DNA of 50,315 nucleotides from NCBI GenBank assembly GCA_905221605.1, contig CAJNDS010000518.1, positions 70,001 through 120,315 of the forward strand. Direction: 5' to 3'. Source of the stretch: Symbiodinium natans. Taxonomy: Eukaryota > Sar > Dinophyceae > Suessiales > Symbiodiniaceae. The notes beneath the pieces are model-generated. The model did no database searches, was not told the origin of the DNA, and worked only from the letters and a program-made list of their open reading frames with translations. The translations under genes were made by a program, and so were the position numbers. Below are positions 12,521 through 21,659 of the stretch, piece after piece (position 1 is the first letter of the stretch; each line of letters starts with the position of its first letter).

Positions 12521-13269
12521 CCCCCAACACCACAAACCCTCGTTGATCGTTGATGACAAAGACGATGACACCTACGTGCCTTTCCCCTTCAGATCTTGGG
12601 AGGCATCCGTGCAACCTTTGGTCCACGGATCTCCGGCCTCGGGCCCGGGAGATCCGCGGAGAAAAGATCTGCATGCTCAGGGCGCCTAGAAAGGGGGGCC
12701 ATCGTTTGGAGAGGGGCAGCAAAGGAAGTACTGGCACCCACTGAAAACTGCACGCGGTTCATGGCGCTTACTTGCCTTCAGATCTTTGTTCTTGCATGCG
12801 GCTCTTCTTGTTTCTGGCTTCCAGCATTCCGACTTTTCACCTGATCTTCTTGGTCAGTCAACAACAATTGTGTACCTCCCTTCTTGAGCACGTTAGTGCC
12901 CTTTTTCTGGTGCCGAGACCCCCACAGCACCAACAACCGCAACCCATTCTACAGCCCAAGAGCTTTTGAGCCACAACATGTGGCAAGGTTTGCCGTCCGT
13001 GCACTCATGGCCATCAACCCCACACTCCTCAGAAACTGAAGCCCAGCCCATTCACCAGGAACTCACAACCAGCGCCTTGAGGAGACACTCGTGCTTGGTC
13101 AGCTTGCTGTTGAAGTTGAAGCCTCAGCGCTCCAGCGGCAGAGGCTCACTCCAACAGAGATGAAGGGCCCTCAAACTTTCCAACACCCTATTAAACTAAG
13201 ACATCTTCAAACCCCAAAACCCCAAACGTTAGCCCCCCCAAAACCTGCGCAGTAAAATAACTTTGGGCT

Positions 13270-13298
13270 TAGTAGGGGATGAAGGAATGAACCATGCC
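13270..13298 (+). mobile_element. Half-copy of the foldback (MITE-like) element
   Basis: 'AGTAGGGGATGAAGGAATGA' followed by 'ACCATGCC' matches, with few changes, the left arm of the foldback element at 18,450-18,556. The right arm is absent, so this is a fragment or a chance-truncated copy. Confidence 0.55.
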
Positions 13299-13521
13299 TC
13301 GGAATTCTACCCTAAACTCTAAAGCTTCTACCCTTAACCTTGAACCCCATACCCGATACTTCAACCCGATACCATCAAAGGGATGCTTACTTCAATCCCG
13401 ACTAAAAGCCCCCCAAATTAAAAGAAAAAAACGGCCCCACGCCCACCCCTCAATGCTGGAGCCCTCACGCGTGCCAACTCTTCCAGGTCTGGATCATCCA
13501 CCAAACCGCCTGTGCTTCTGT

Positions 13522-13790
13522 GGTTTAGGTAGGGTTTAGGGTTTAGGGAGCATTTAGGGTCTGGGCTCCAGAGTCCCTAGGGTTCAAGGTCTCTCGGGTT
13601 CAGGGGGTCTGGGGTGTAGGGTTTAGGGTGTAGGGTTTAGGGTCTTCTAAGGTTTAGGGTGTAGGGTCTAGGGTCTACAGTATAGGGTTTTGGTTATAGG
13701 GCTTAGGGGATAGGGAGGGAGGCTGTACAGGGTTTAGGGTCTAGGGAGCCGGGCTGTATAGGGTTTAGGGTTGAAGTCTAGGGTTTTAGT
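13522..13790 (+). repeat. Heavily decayed telomere-type region
   Basis: Many TAGGGTTTAGGGTGTAGGGTCTAGGG-like words with 1-2 changes per unit. It reads as an old TTTAGGG array eroded by point mutation. Confidence 0.75.
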
Positions 13791-14489
13791 TCAGGGTTCC
13801 GTTTAGGTCTTAGGAAATTTCTGCGGTAAGGGAGGGTACTTCTTAGAGCTACGGTATATGTTTAGGATTTTGCAAGGTTGTAGAAGATTTGGGGGTGTTA
13901 ATGTTGGGGAATTCCTACGGATGGTTAGGAATTCTGCTTCTTAGGACGGTCTGGGTTAAGGGTTAAGGGTTCAGGATTTGGGGTTCCTAAGTTGTAAGCT
14001 TCCTCACGTTTGGGTGTTCTTATGTCTAGTTTTTGGGTGCTTCTGGGCTTCGGGTTTTGGGTTCAGGGTTCAGAGCGTTCAGGATTGAAGGGGAGGTTCC
14101 GAGATGTTGAGAATAGGTTTCAGGGTTGATGGTCATATGGTAAAGTTAAAGGTTTCCTAGGTGTCGTTTCCGTGATGTTCGTTTTTGCGTGGGTTTAGGA
14201 TGTGGGGCTTTGTGGGGGTGAGGGATCCCTGCATCCATCTCTTGGCGAAGGGTAACCCTAGACCGTAACACCCTCAACCCTAAACTCTAAACCCGCCGAG
14301 CCCAGGAACACCAAAAACTAGGTGGCGGCGCCCGTAAGAGGCCGTGTGACTGAGCACATTCTGTGTTTACATTTTTCGCGTCGAGGGCTGAAAACCCAAG
14401 TAAAACACACATTTTCGTGATCACCGCAGCATTTGCAGGGCTCGAAAACACCGAAGGGTTAGGTCATTTTTTCGGAAAAATGCATTTTC

Positions 14490-14615
14490 GCTCGAAGCCT
14501 GATCGTTTTTTTTGTTGTTTTTTTCCAGGGGGTCTTTTTTTTGAAGTTTTGGACGCGTTTTTTGCTCGAATTTGCGCTCTCGCCTAGGCGCGGGCACGTT
14601 TTGCTCATTCCCCAT
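14490..14615 (+). repeat. Direct repeat R4, copy 1
   Basis: About 115 bp with T-rich start, 'TTGAAGTTTTGGAC' and 'GCTCTCGCCTAGGCGCGGGC', repeated at 14,860-14,990 with about 80-85% identity by eye. A shorter echo ('GTGCTCTCGCCACAGCGCAGGC') lies near 14,693. Confidence 0.75.
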
Positions 14616-14859
14616 GTTGAACTTTCAAATGGCGATTTTCGGTTCGGGAAGTTTTTTCTGCGTTATGGCTCCGGCAGTTCAGGTTCGAAATAGTGCTCTC
14701 GCCACAGCGCAGGCATGATTTTCTGGAATTGTGCTTTGGTTGTAACCCAACAGACTTGTGCACTGGATCCTGAAAGTGGCCTCAAGTTGATTCTTCTTCA
14801 GGGTTCAAGGTTCAAAGTTTAGGGTTCAGGTTTCAGGATTTGGGTTTGCACTGCTTGGA

Positions 14860-14990
14860 CTATTCTTTTGGGTTTAAGGATCGTTTGTTTGTTGTGTTTT
14901 TTTCTCGGGGGTGTCGTTTTGAAGTTTCGGACACATTTTTTGCTTGAAATTGCGCTCTCGCCTAGGCGCGGGCGCGTTTTGCTTATAAAC
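14860..14990 (+). repeat. Direct repeat R4, copy 2
   Basis: Second copy of the repeat at 14,490-14,615, same orientation, about 375 bp away. Confidence 0.75.
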
Positions 14991-15080
14991 CCCGAATTAA
15001 ACAGCAAGGGTTTAGGCCTTTGGGGATTAGGGGTTCAGGCTTTGGAGTTGCAGGTGTGAAGTCCCAAGTCACGTGATTAC

Positions 15081-15112
15081 CCCCCCCCCACCCCCCCCCC
15101 CAACCCCACCCC
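15081..15112 (+). repeat. C-rich tract
   Basis: Runs of 8-11 C separated by A or AA; low complexity. Confidence 0.9.
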
Positions 15113-15514
15113 GAGCCCAGAAATTGTGGTTACTCGCACGGCCTCTTAGAGGCGCCGTCTCCAAAAACTAGACCCAGGAATACCTTTTAAGGAACGCTAG
15201 GAAGCCCTAGGAAACCGTAACAAACCCTAGGAACCCTCCGGATGTTTGCAGGTGTCCAATGGTGTCCACTCCCATGCCTGAGGAAACCTAGCAATGGTAG
15301 GACGGTTCACGCCTCTAAACCCTAGAACCTATTCTGTAAACCCTGATCCCCATACCCTTTAAGGAAAGTTGGGATGGTTCATGAAAAAACAATAACACCA
15401 CGGGGATCTTCATTGTCTTCTGAGCCCTGTGCCAAGCGCCATCGACAGGGCGCGTGGTGCACGGCTCACTGCCTTGGGGTTCAGGAAGACGCCGTTGGTA
15501 CCATGGGCTTCTTA

Positions 15515-15542
15515 ACCCTAAACCCTAAACCCTAAACCCTAA
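15515..15542 (-). repeat. Short (CCCTAAA)n array
   Basis: Four CCCTAAA units. This is the last telomere-type motif before the gene-bearing region on the right. Confidence 0.9.
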
Positions 15543-16001
15543 GGGTTCCAGGGCATCCTATCCTGCTTGCATGGATGGAGTCTGCCAGTCGGAATTCCAT
15601 TGCAGCCATACACGACCACCAAGTCAACAAATCACCCAATTCTATGAGGTCCATGACCATGTTCTCCAACGTGTTACTAAGCTGATGGAGAAGCTGCTTA
15701 CAAGTTACAGAGACATGAGCGTTCATGGGCAAGTCTTGCAATATATTATGATGTATTCCAAGAAGTGTGAAGCGAGACCGAGCCCACCCATGCTACAGGC
15801 CTTGATGCCCGAAAACTGACTTGCGGTTCTGGGAGGGGGGGTGGTGGATTCGCCCCGAAGCCGCTAGAGGCATCCAACAGGAAACGAAGCACAGACATAC
15901 CAGAAGTCATGAGGTCAAAAACCGCATGAGGCAGCCAAAGCACTTGCCAAACGACTCCTCGGTCTTGGCGGAGCGCCTCCCACCCAAAACTTGGTTGTTT
16001 G

Positions 16002-16080
16002 TAGTGGGGAATGAGGGACTGAACCATCCCTACTATCCCTACCATCCCTAACCATTCCTTAAAGGGATTCCCACTTGTCT
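16002..16080. mobile_element. Foldback (MITE-like) element, diverged copy
   Basis: Starts AGTGGGGAATGAGGGACTGAACCATCCC and ends GGGATTCCCACTTGT, the same signature as the element at 18,450-18,556 but with imperfect ends. It lies downstream of the last recognised exon of the minus-strand gene, so it may be in a 3' intron or flank. The rest of 15,543-16,359 holds an 82-codon plus-strand frame (15,571-15,819) that I could not assign. Confidence 0.55.
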
Positions 16081-16359
16081 AACAAGGACGAAGTAGCAGC
16101 TGGTGTCAGCCAGCCTTGCATGTTCTCATCTGCTAAAGACGTCTTCGGGAGCATGGCTCAACCCTCAGGGCTCACACATGCCTGTTCTCAAGAAAATGCC
16201 AGAGACGTTGAAAGTCGTGGCAGCAGGGCTTGCAAAGACTCGCGCAGGGCTTTGTCTTTTCTTCAATCAGGAGCACCAGTCGAGCGCCGGGAGCATATTT
16301 GTTGGATGCATGGCACACCGGGGATGCATGGGAGCTTGACATCCCTGCCTCTAAGCTTT

Positions 16360-18262
16360 CTACCTGGTCTGGAAGGACCACGCGTTTGGATTGGGCACCA
16401 CCTCCAAGACACGAAAGCGTTCCCAATTCCAGTCGCCTGGCAAGGCATCAGCAGCCAGGGTTGAACTGCCATCTGCTCCATCACCCGTCATACGCACAAA
16501 GCGATTCCAGCGGGTGCTGTGCAAGGCGATCTCCCCGTTTCCTGCAGGCACAACGGCAAATTTCTCATAGCCCCCCAAGCCACTAGCTGTCATCAGCTGC
16601 TGGTCTTCCATCTTGACATATCGCTGATGAAGCCCGCTGAAAAGGCCGATTTGCCCGTTCCCTGCGTCAACCACGGTAAAGCGCTCCCAATGATAGTTGT
16701 CGGGCAAAGCGTCATACGCCCTCTCATCACCCCTGTCAATCTCATGTGAATCAGTCATGCGAAGGAAGCGGTTCCACCTTACACTGTGCAAAGCCACCAC
16801 ACTGCCCACGGTCAGGTACGACTTCACAGGCAAAACACGAAATCGTTCGTGGGTCCATGAGTCAGGTAGGGCGTCAGCATCCTTACTGCTGCTGGCATCC
16901 ACATGCCCACCGTCGGACATGCGCAGGAATCGATTGCGCTGTGAATTGTGCAAGGCGATCTGTCCATCCCCTGCGTTCACAACCGTGAAACGCTCTGAGG
17001 TCCATTCCTCCGGAAGCTCAATGGAGGCCTTGTGAGCGCTGGCCTCCACCACCTGGTTGCCACCCATCATCACAAATCTATTCCACCGAGGGCTGTGCAA
17101 GGCAATCTGGCCGTTGCCGGCGTCCACCACTGTGAAACGCTCCCACTCCCAATTCGCCTCTATGCCGGCGGCGAAATCTCGGTTACCACCTCCGTCCATG
17201 TTTCCGTCGCTGCGCATGCGCAAGAATCGATTGTGCACGGTGCAGTGCAGCGCGATCATGGATCCGGGTTGGAGGAGAACGTGCGGTGGTACCACCCCCG
17301 CGAGGTCGTTGTCCAGGAAGCCGTTCAGGTAAGAGAGGGCCCTCTGCTTGCTCTCAAAGGACACAAATGGCAGGGCGGTCAAGACGATGTTAAACTGGTC
17401 CACAATGTTGATCAGCCTGGTCCGTTTCTCTGGGGAGCTGAAGTGCGGCCCGAAATCGATTTTCATGCCAAGCTCCAGGTTGTTCTGTTCAAGGAGGCCT
17501 CGGACGACGAAGTTGATCATGCCTGGGTTCTTGAAGCTGAAAAGCTCGAAGGCCTCTGTCTCGGTCGGGGAATTCTCAAGCTTCTCGCCAGTTTGCAGGT
17601 TGCTCATGTTCCTCATGGAGCCCATCCCCGTTTGCTCCAATTTCTGGGCGGCGGCCTTCCCACGAAACTCCGAGCTCTGGTTGATCGCCATATGCGGCCC
17701 ATACTCAACGGAAGCCAGGAACAGGTCCTCCGTCTCCTCCTGCCACCCCAGAGTTGTCCGTGATGTCCGTGATCTTTGTGCCCCTTTGCTTTCATTGGCT
17801 TGGAGGAGATTTGTGCGAGACATGGGCTCGAGGGTCCGATCATCCTCGACACCGTGCTCGCCCCTGGCAATGCCGATGGGGTTGCGCCATGTTTCGTGGG
17901 CGCCAAACGTGTTGCCACTCTCGAAGTCGGTGCCGTCCCCGAAACGCTTCGTCAACCGCAAGGTGCGGCTGAAAAGAAGGAAGCCAGCAGTTCTGATCTC
18001 GCTCCTCAGAACACTTAGGTCCACCCCTCCAGGCTGCTTGTCCGGCCAGCAGACGGTGGTATCCAAGGACGCCAGTGGTGCAGGCATCAGGTCAAACTCA
18101 AGACCCCCCACGAAGGCCATCACCGGTTGCACGGACAGGGAGTAGGAAACGGTCACGCACTTCTCAATCGCCATCTCCCAAGTGTAGAAGGAATAGCCTT
18201 GCCACTTGTTCCAGTGGTCCTCCGGGGGATTTGCAATGCTGCGAGCTAGAAGCCTGGGGTCC
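16360..18262 (-). CDS. Long exon: N-terminal domain of unknown function plus six fascin-like beta-trefoil repeats
   Basis: An uninterrupted minus-strand frame. Counting residues from codon 18,274-18,276 (TTG), a C-terminal half (about 335-638) has six repeats of 42-54 residues. Each is built on the pattern G-x-I/V-A-L-H-S-x2-x-N-R-F-x-R-M, at about 339, 389, 438, 491, 540 and 581, usually preceded by W-E-R-F-x-V-V. This is the periodic core of fascin/beta-trefoil actin-bundling or carbohydrate-binding folds. Such repeats are common in dinoflagellate proteins, so function cannot be read from them. Residues 7-330 are not recognised. No ATG fits the beginning: the frame opens just after TTTCAG, a good 3' splice site ending at 18,263, so this is probably an internal exon starting with GAC at 18,262. 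The stop at 16,360 overlaps CAG|GTAGAA, a possible donor, so the protein may continue. Likely the 3' part of the gene whose first exon is at 18,839-20,428 (inference). Confidence 0.75.
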
Positions 18263-18338
18263 TGAAACCGACACAACCATAAACTCCCAGAATCAGCCTT
18301 AATCGGCCCAACACGTCTGGCACAATCTTCTAAATGTC

Positions 18339-18432
18339 CTTCATCCAGGAATTGTCGCAGGGTACCGCCCAGGGCTCAAGCTGGATGAAGTCGTCCTTTG
18401 AGCTTAGAATCTGGCTTAGAACTGGCAGCACC
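18339..18432 (-). CDS. Probable short middle exon of the same gene
   Basis: After CTCTTTCAG (acceptor, minus strand) there is an open frame of about 31 codons with coding-like content (VLPVLSQILSSKDDF, then LEPWAVPCDNSW). It stops at a TAG soon after ATGAAG. Leaving at AAG|GA, a GA-type donor of the kind known in dinoflagellates, joins in phase with GAC CCC at 18,262 across a 76-bp intron. The donor is uncertain. The exon connects two frames that are otherwise unlinked, which supports a single spliced gene. Confidence 0.45.
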
Positions 18433-18449
18433 CTGAAAGAGCTTAGTTG

Positions 18450-18556
18450 TTAGTTGGGAATGAGGGAATGAACCATGCCGACCATCCCCAGGGTTACCTT
18501 ATGCAAAGGGACCCCTCGGGATGGTCGGGATGGTACCTTCCCTCATTCCCAACTAA
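18450..18556. mobile_element. Foldback (MITE-like, possible introner) element inside the probable first intron
   Basis: Perfect 19-bp terminal inverted repeats, TTAGTTGGGAATGAGGGAA at 18,450-18,468 and its complement at 18,538-18,556. The inner arms (ACCATGCCGACCATCCCC and the matching right side) are also nearly complementary, leaving a loop of about 18 nt. At 107 bp it has no coding capacity. Related copies lie at 13,270, 16,002 and 21,547. MITE-like introners that create introns are documented in dinoflagellates; whether this copy made or only entered the intron is not shown. Confidence 0.8.
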
Positions 18557-18838
18557 GAACAACGAAGAGAAGCGATGTTTCATCCCAGTCCTCATTGTCC
18601 ACCTGCCAATCTTCTCTTGTTGCCTGATTATCGCTGCCGTGCTTGTTCTTGGGGGCGAAGGCCAGGCAGGAGCTGGTGTCTGTCTCCTTGCCGTTGAACC
18701 TCTAGGACGCAGCATTTGTTGAGACTGGCACTTCCCCGCGTGTGCAAACTTCTAACATGCTAGCAGCGCGAGGTTCAAAACAGGCTGAGGGACTGCGTGA
18801 TGAGCTTCGTCGCATAATTGCCATCCTGATCATGGACC

Positions 18839-20428
18839 TCAAACATGGCGCAGGAGTGAAGACAGCTGCGACATGACTCGGCCTACTCTGGTCCTGGATC
18901 CAGCGAGATCACATGCGACTGGGCCACGGACCTCGAAGCTGATGGCGCCTTTTCCTGCAGACTCACCTTCACCATCGCCCCTCTGCATCAAGCTCTGCGC
19001 CCTGTCCGCACGTTCAAGCTTTGACCTTGGTTGCTTTCCTCTTGGGTGCTGGGCATGTGTCTTGATCATCAGGTTCTTGCCTGCGTGGTGGATCACTGGT
19101 GGTGCACCGGCCTGGGGGAACTTGGACACAGCGGCCTGCTGAACCAATGATTGGCCATCGTCCAAGACCTGCTTCACCACTGTCGCCGCCACCACACCGA
19201 AGACTTCGATGAACTCGGTCATCATCTCGCTCGTGCGTGCGAGGAAATTGAAGGGGGGGATCAGCCCGATGATCTTGAAGCCAAGACACTTGACGACCTC
19301 TATGGGCTCGTCCAAGGTGGGACAACCCATTAGTTCGAGGCCAATATCCAAGACAGGCTTCATTTGGGCATAGGCCGCCTGCGCAATCGAAAGAAGCTCC
19401 CCAGGCCAAGCGACGTTAATGGTGCCGTAGTTGAAGTCGAAGAGGTCGCAAGTCTGACCCATCAGGCGCACCCAGCATCTCTGCCGGCCCCAGTCTAGGT
19501 TGAGGCCATCAGAGTCCACGCCGAAATCAGGCCACCTGGTTTCACAGCCAGATGTCCAATCATCGAATCCACGGCTGAGAATGTCAACGGCCATCTCGAC
19601 TGAGTCAATGGCTGTGTTGGCCACAAAGGCAATCTGATCCTCTGCAGCCTCATAGGCATCTCCCAACTCATCGCCAATCATACCGGTGCCATCCGTGACA
19701 ACATCCTCGATCTCATCAAGAATCTTCGAGCTCACAGAGTGATCCAAGGAGCGCGAGTTGGAGGTACTCTTCTTCGCTCTCGTACTCTTCGCTCTCTGGA
19801 GCATGGCTTCGGTCTTCGTCTTGATCTCTCGCTTTGGGGTGGCTGGTGAGGATGGTACCACGAACTCCCGATGCAATCGCTGGTGGTTGTGCTTCTGCAG
19901 GACCCTCTTCAGAACGACCTCCGCTTCATGCGTGTCCTTCTGGTTCAAGGCAGGGCCTGGCTGAGGGGTGTTGTGCTCACCAGCCATATGGCTGCTCTTC
20001 CACTCGTTCAGCTTGTGGATCTCGACTTGCTGCAGCTCCACAAGAGTCTCCAACTGGGCCAGTTTTATCATCATGAACTCCAGATTTGCACCCAACCCGC
20101 CAAAGCCATGCCGGCCCTGCGATTCGTTGTTGGTGTTGTTCTCCAAATCGGGGAACCCTGCGGCCTCTTGGAAGCCATGCTGCGCATTCTTCAGGAGAAG
20201 GTCCTCCAAGCCGCTGCTGTTCGTACTCTTGGTGCCATTGGTGCCATTACCAGCACCTTCGGTAATGTCCATTGGAACTGAATGTAATTCTGCCTTCACC
20301 GCCAGGAGTGAGTGGGCACGGGAAGCCATGCACCCTGTGGCGTCATCACAGGCACTTTCAGACCCAATGGAGGCTCTGACATGAAGCAAGATCGCTACCA
20401 GGCTCAACGGCCCAGCAACTCGCACCAT
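18839..20428 (-). CDS. Secreted-type protein of unknown function, first exon
   Basis: A 529-codon frame with a true ATG at 20,428. Residues 1 to about 22 form a signal peptide (hydrophobic LSLVAILLHV core, then SIGSES). Sequons N61, N64 and N70 follow, then a probable coiled coil (about 115-145), a basic Ser/Lys-rich stretch (about 195-230), and a C-terminal half with paired cysteines and hydrophobic helices (for example the region around LGFKIIGLIPPFNF). I do not recognise the family. The frame ends at LLRHV-stop, but the next frame continues coding-like (FEVHDQDGNYATKLIT) across GTTTGAG, so one T may be missing or a splice site used. It probably joins the exons at 18,432 and 18,262, giving a secreted protein with C-terminal beta-trefoil repeats. 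The 5' UTR is about 20 nt, counted from a spliced-leader-like sequence. Confidence 0.7.
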   Translation of the reverse strand: MVRVAGPLSLVAILLHVRASIGSESACDDATGCMASRAHSLLAVKAELHSVPMDITEGAGNGTNGTKSTNSSGLEDLLLKNAQHGFQEAAGFPDLENNTNNESQGRHGFGGLGANLEFMMIKLAQLETLVELQQVEIHKLNEWKSSHMAGEHNTPQPGPALNQKDTHEAEVVLKRVLQKHNHQRLHREFVVPSSPATPKREIKTKTEAMLQRAKSTRAKKSTSNSRSLDHSVSSKILDEIEDVVTDGTGMIGDELGDAYEAAEDQIAFVANTAIDSVEMAVDILSRGFDDWTSGCETRWPDFGVDSDGLNLDWGRQRCWVRLMGQTCDLFDFNYGTINVAWPGELLSIAQAAYAQMKPVLDIGLELMGCPTLDEPIEVVKCLGFKIIGLIPPFNFLARTSEMMTEFIEVFGVVAATVVKQVLDDGQSLVQQAAVSKFPQAGAPPVIHHAGKNLMIKTHAQHPRGKQPRSKLERADRAQSLMQRGDGEGESAGKGAISFEVRGPVACDLAGSRTRVGRVMSQLSSLLRHV

Positions 20429-20448
20429 GATTAAAGGCCGAAGTCAAG

Positions 20449-20458
20449 CTTGAGCCAA
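20449..20458 (-). promoter_or_regulatory. Relic of the dinoflagellate spliced leader
   Basis: On the minus strand, TTGGCTCAAG equals the last ten bases of the conserved dinoflagellate spliced leader (which ends ATTTTGGCTCAAG). It is preceded by a partly similar GGCTATCAGCC and ends 20 nt before the ATG at 20,428. Its AG is where a trans-splice acceptor would lie. It could be a relic of an mRNA that was reverse-transcribed and reinserted, or a chance match at a native acceptor. Confidence 0.55.
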
Positions 20459-20859
20459 GGCTGATAGCCACACCAAGTTGACAGGTGCCGGGTGCACAAG
20501 CAACGACGCAACCAGCTGAAGAACTCGCCATGACGTGACATGGCTGCCTCCGGAGCAATGGCAGAAAGTCTGCAGGTGCCAGCATCATCTCTAGTAGCTG
20601 CCGGGGTTGTTCAAAGCATCAGGGCCTCGCTGGCAAACACTTTGTCTTGTGGGGGGGGGAGAGCATGTCGGAAAGCTTGCAGCTACATACAAACGTAAGG
20701 CCCCAGCGCGAAGTACCATATCCCTGTCCTTGCGAGGAGCCCATGGAGATGAGCTCTACTGGCGAACTGTGGGTGTCACCTCGTAAATTACATGACCTAA
20801 TGACCCGGAACCCTACACCCTCTACAACGATCCTTCCTCATTGGAGTATGGAAAGACAG

Positions 20860-21212
20860 GCTGCTGTTTGGATGCGCTCCTTCCCCTCTGGAATAAAGGA
20901 AGGCATGTTGCTAGTTGGCTACGCTCCTTCCCCACTGGAAGGCTGCTGGTTGGATACGTTCCTTCTTTGGAGGGAAGGAAAGTCCTTCCCCTGTACAATA
21001 TGGAAAAGCTGGTTACTGGTTGGACACACTCCTTCTTTTCTGTAAAAGAGGGCGGGCTGCCAATCGCATACTTTCCGCATAAGGAAAACCGGCTAGCAAC
21101 CTTCCTTCCCTCACTCCAGAGGGGGCCGGTTATTATTTGGATACGCTCCTTTCTCTCTGGAATCTGGAAAGGCTGGTTGCTAGTTGGATGCGCTCCTCCC
21201 CTCGCTCTGGAC
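20860..21212 (+). repeat. Decayed minisatellite with GGTTGGATACGCTCCTTCC core
   Basis: Six or more copies of a core resembling GTTGGATRCGCTCCTTCCCCT, at about 20,868, 20,917, 20,952, 21,018, 21,139 and 21,185, separated by CTGGAA..GGAAGGCTGGTTGCTAG-like spacers. Spacing varies from 35 to 120 bp. The open frame across it (20,841-21,338) shows no known domain. Confidence 0.65.
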
Positions 21213-21546
21213 TCACCTGCTCGTCGGACCTCTTTCCGATTCTTTTGCAGCGTCCGTTCCTACGGTGACCTACCCAAAAACTCTGGCCATGGGCCTGAAC
21301 TGTGTCCGGCTAGCTGGAGGTTCATGAGGTACTTTTAACCATGTCATGTATAACTGTACGTCTAAGCCCCCTAAGCTCTAAATAGGTTATTAGTACACCT
21401 GGTAATTGTGGTTGTAAGTGCCCATGTCCAAGTAGAATTTCTGAGCTTGAGACAGCGTCATGATGCGCTCTGCCGTGGTCTCCGCCTCCTGACAGCGGCA
21501 CAAGGCTTTGGCAGTTCCTGCTTTATCCTGCTGGCCCTTAAAAATC

Positions 21547-21657
21547 GGGAATGAAGGAACTGGGCACGTTACATTTCCATATATATATATATACATCTGT
21601 TTATTTGTTTGCATACCGTCTAAACGGTTAGACAGGGTACCTACTTCCCTCATTCCC
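21547..21657. mobile_element. Foldback (MITE-like) element with internal (AT)n
   Basis: Ends GGGAATGAAGGAA (21,547-21,559) and TTCCCTCATTCCC (21,645-21,657) are inverted with one mismatch, matching the element at 18,450. The centre holds an (AT)n run at about 21,578-21,592. It is diverged from the 18,450 copy in its middle. Confidence 0.6.
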
Positions 21658-21659
21658 CA

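Larger units (their letters stand above)
1..15530. other. Gene-poor region rich in telomere-type motifs
   Basis: I recognise no gene in these 15.5 kb. Open frames are short (the longest is 156 codons, 268-738 minus), lack recognisable domains and often run through microsatellites or decayed telomere motifs. TTTAGGG or CCCTAAA words and one-base variants recur every few hundred bases on either strand, and compact arrays are listed separately. Stretches 2,900-3,500, 3,830-7,000, 8,420-9,190, 11,030-12,000, 12,530-13,520 and 13,800-14,480 hold nothing I can name beyond these motifs. A small coding exon could be hidden here, because dinoflagellate exons can be short. The region resembles subtelomeric or heterochromatic DNA, but that is inference. 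Confidence 0.6.

Noticed and set aside
17032-18145. Plus-strand frames of 243 and 265 codons opposite the beta-trefoil exon
   Set aside because: The minus strand carries six conserved repeats; the plus frames mirror their periodicity without any known domain.
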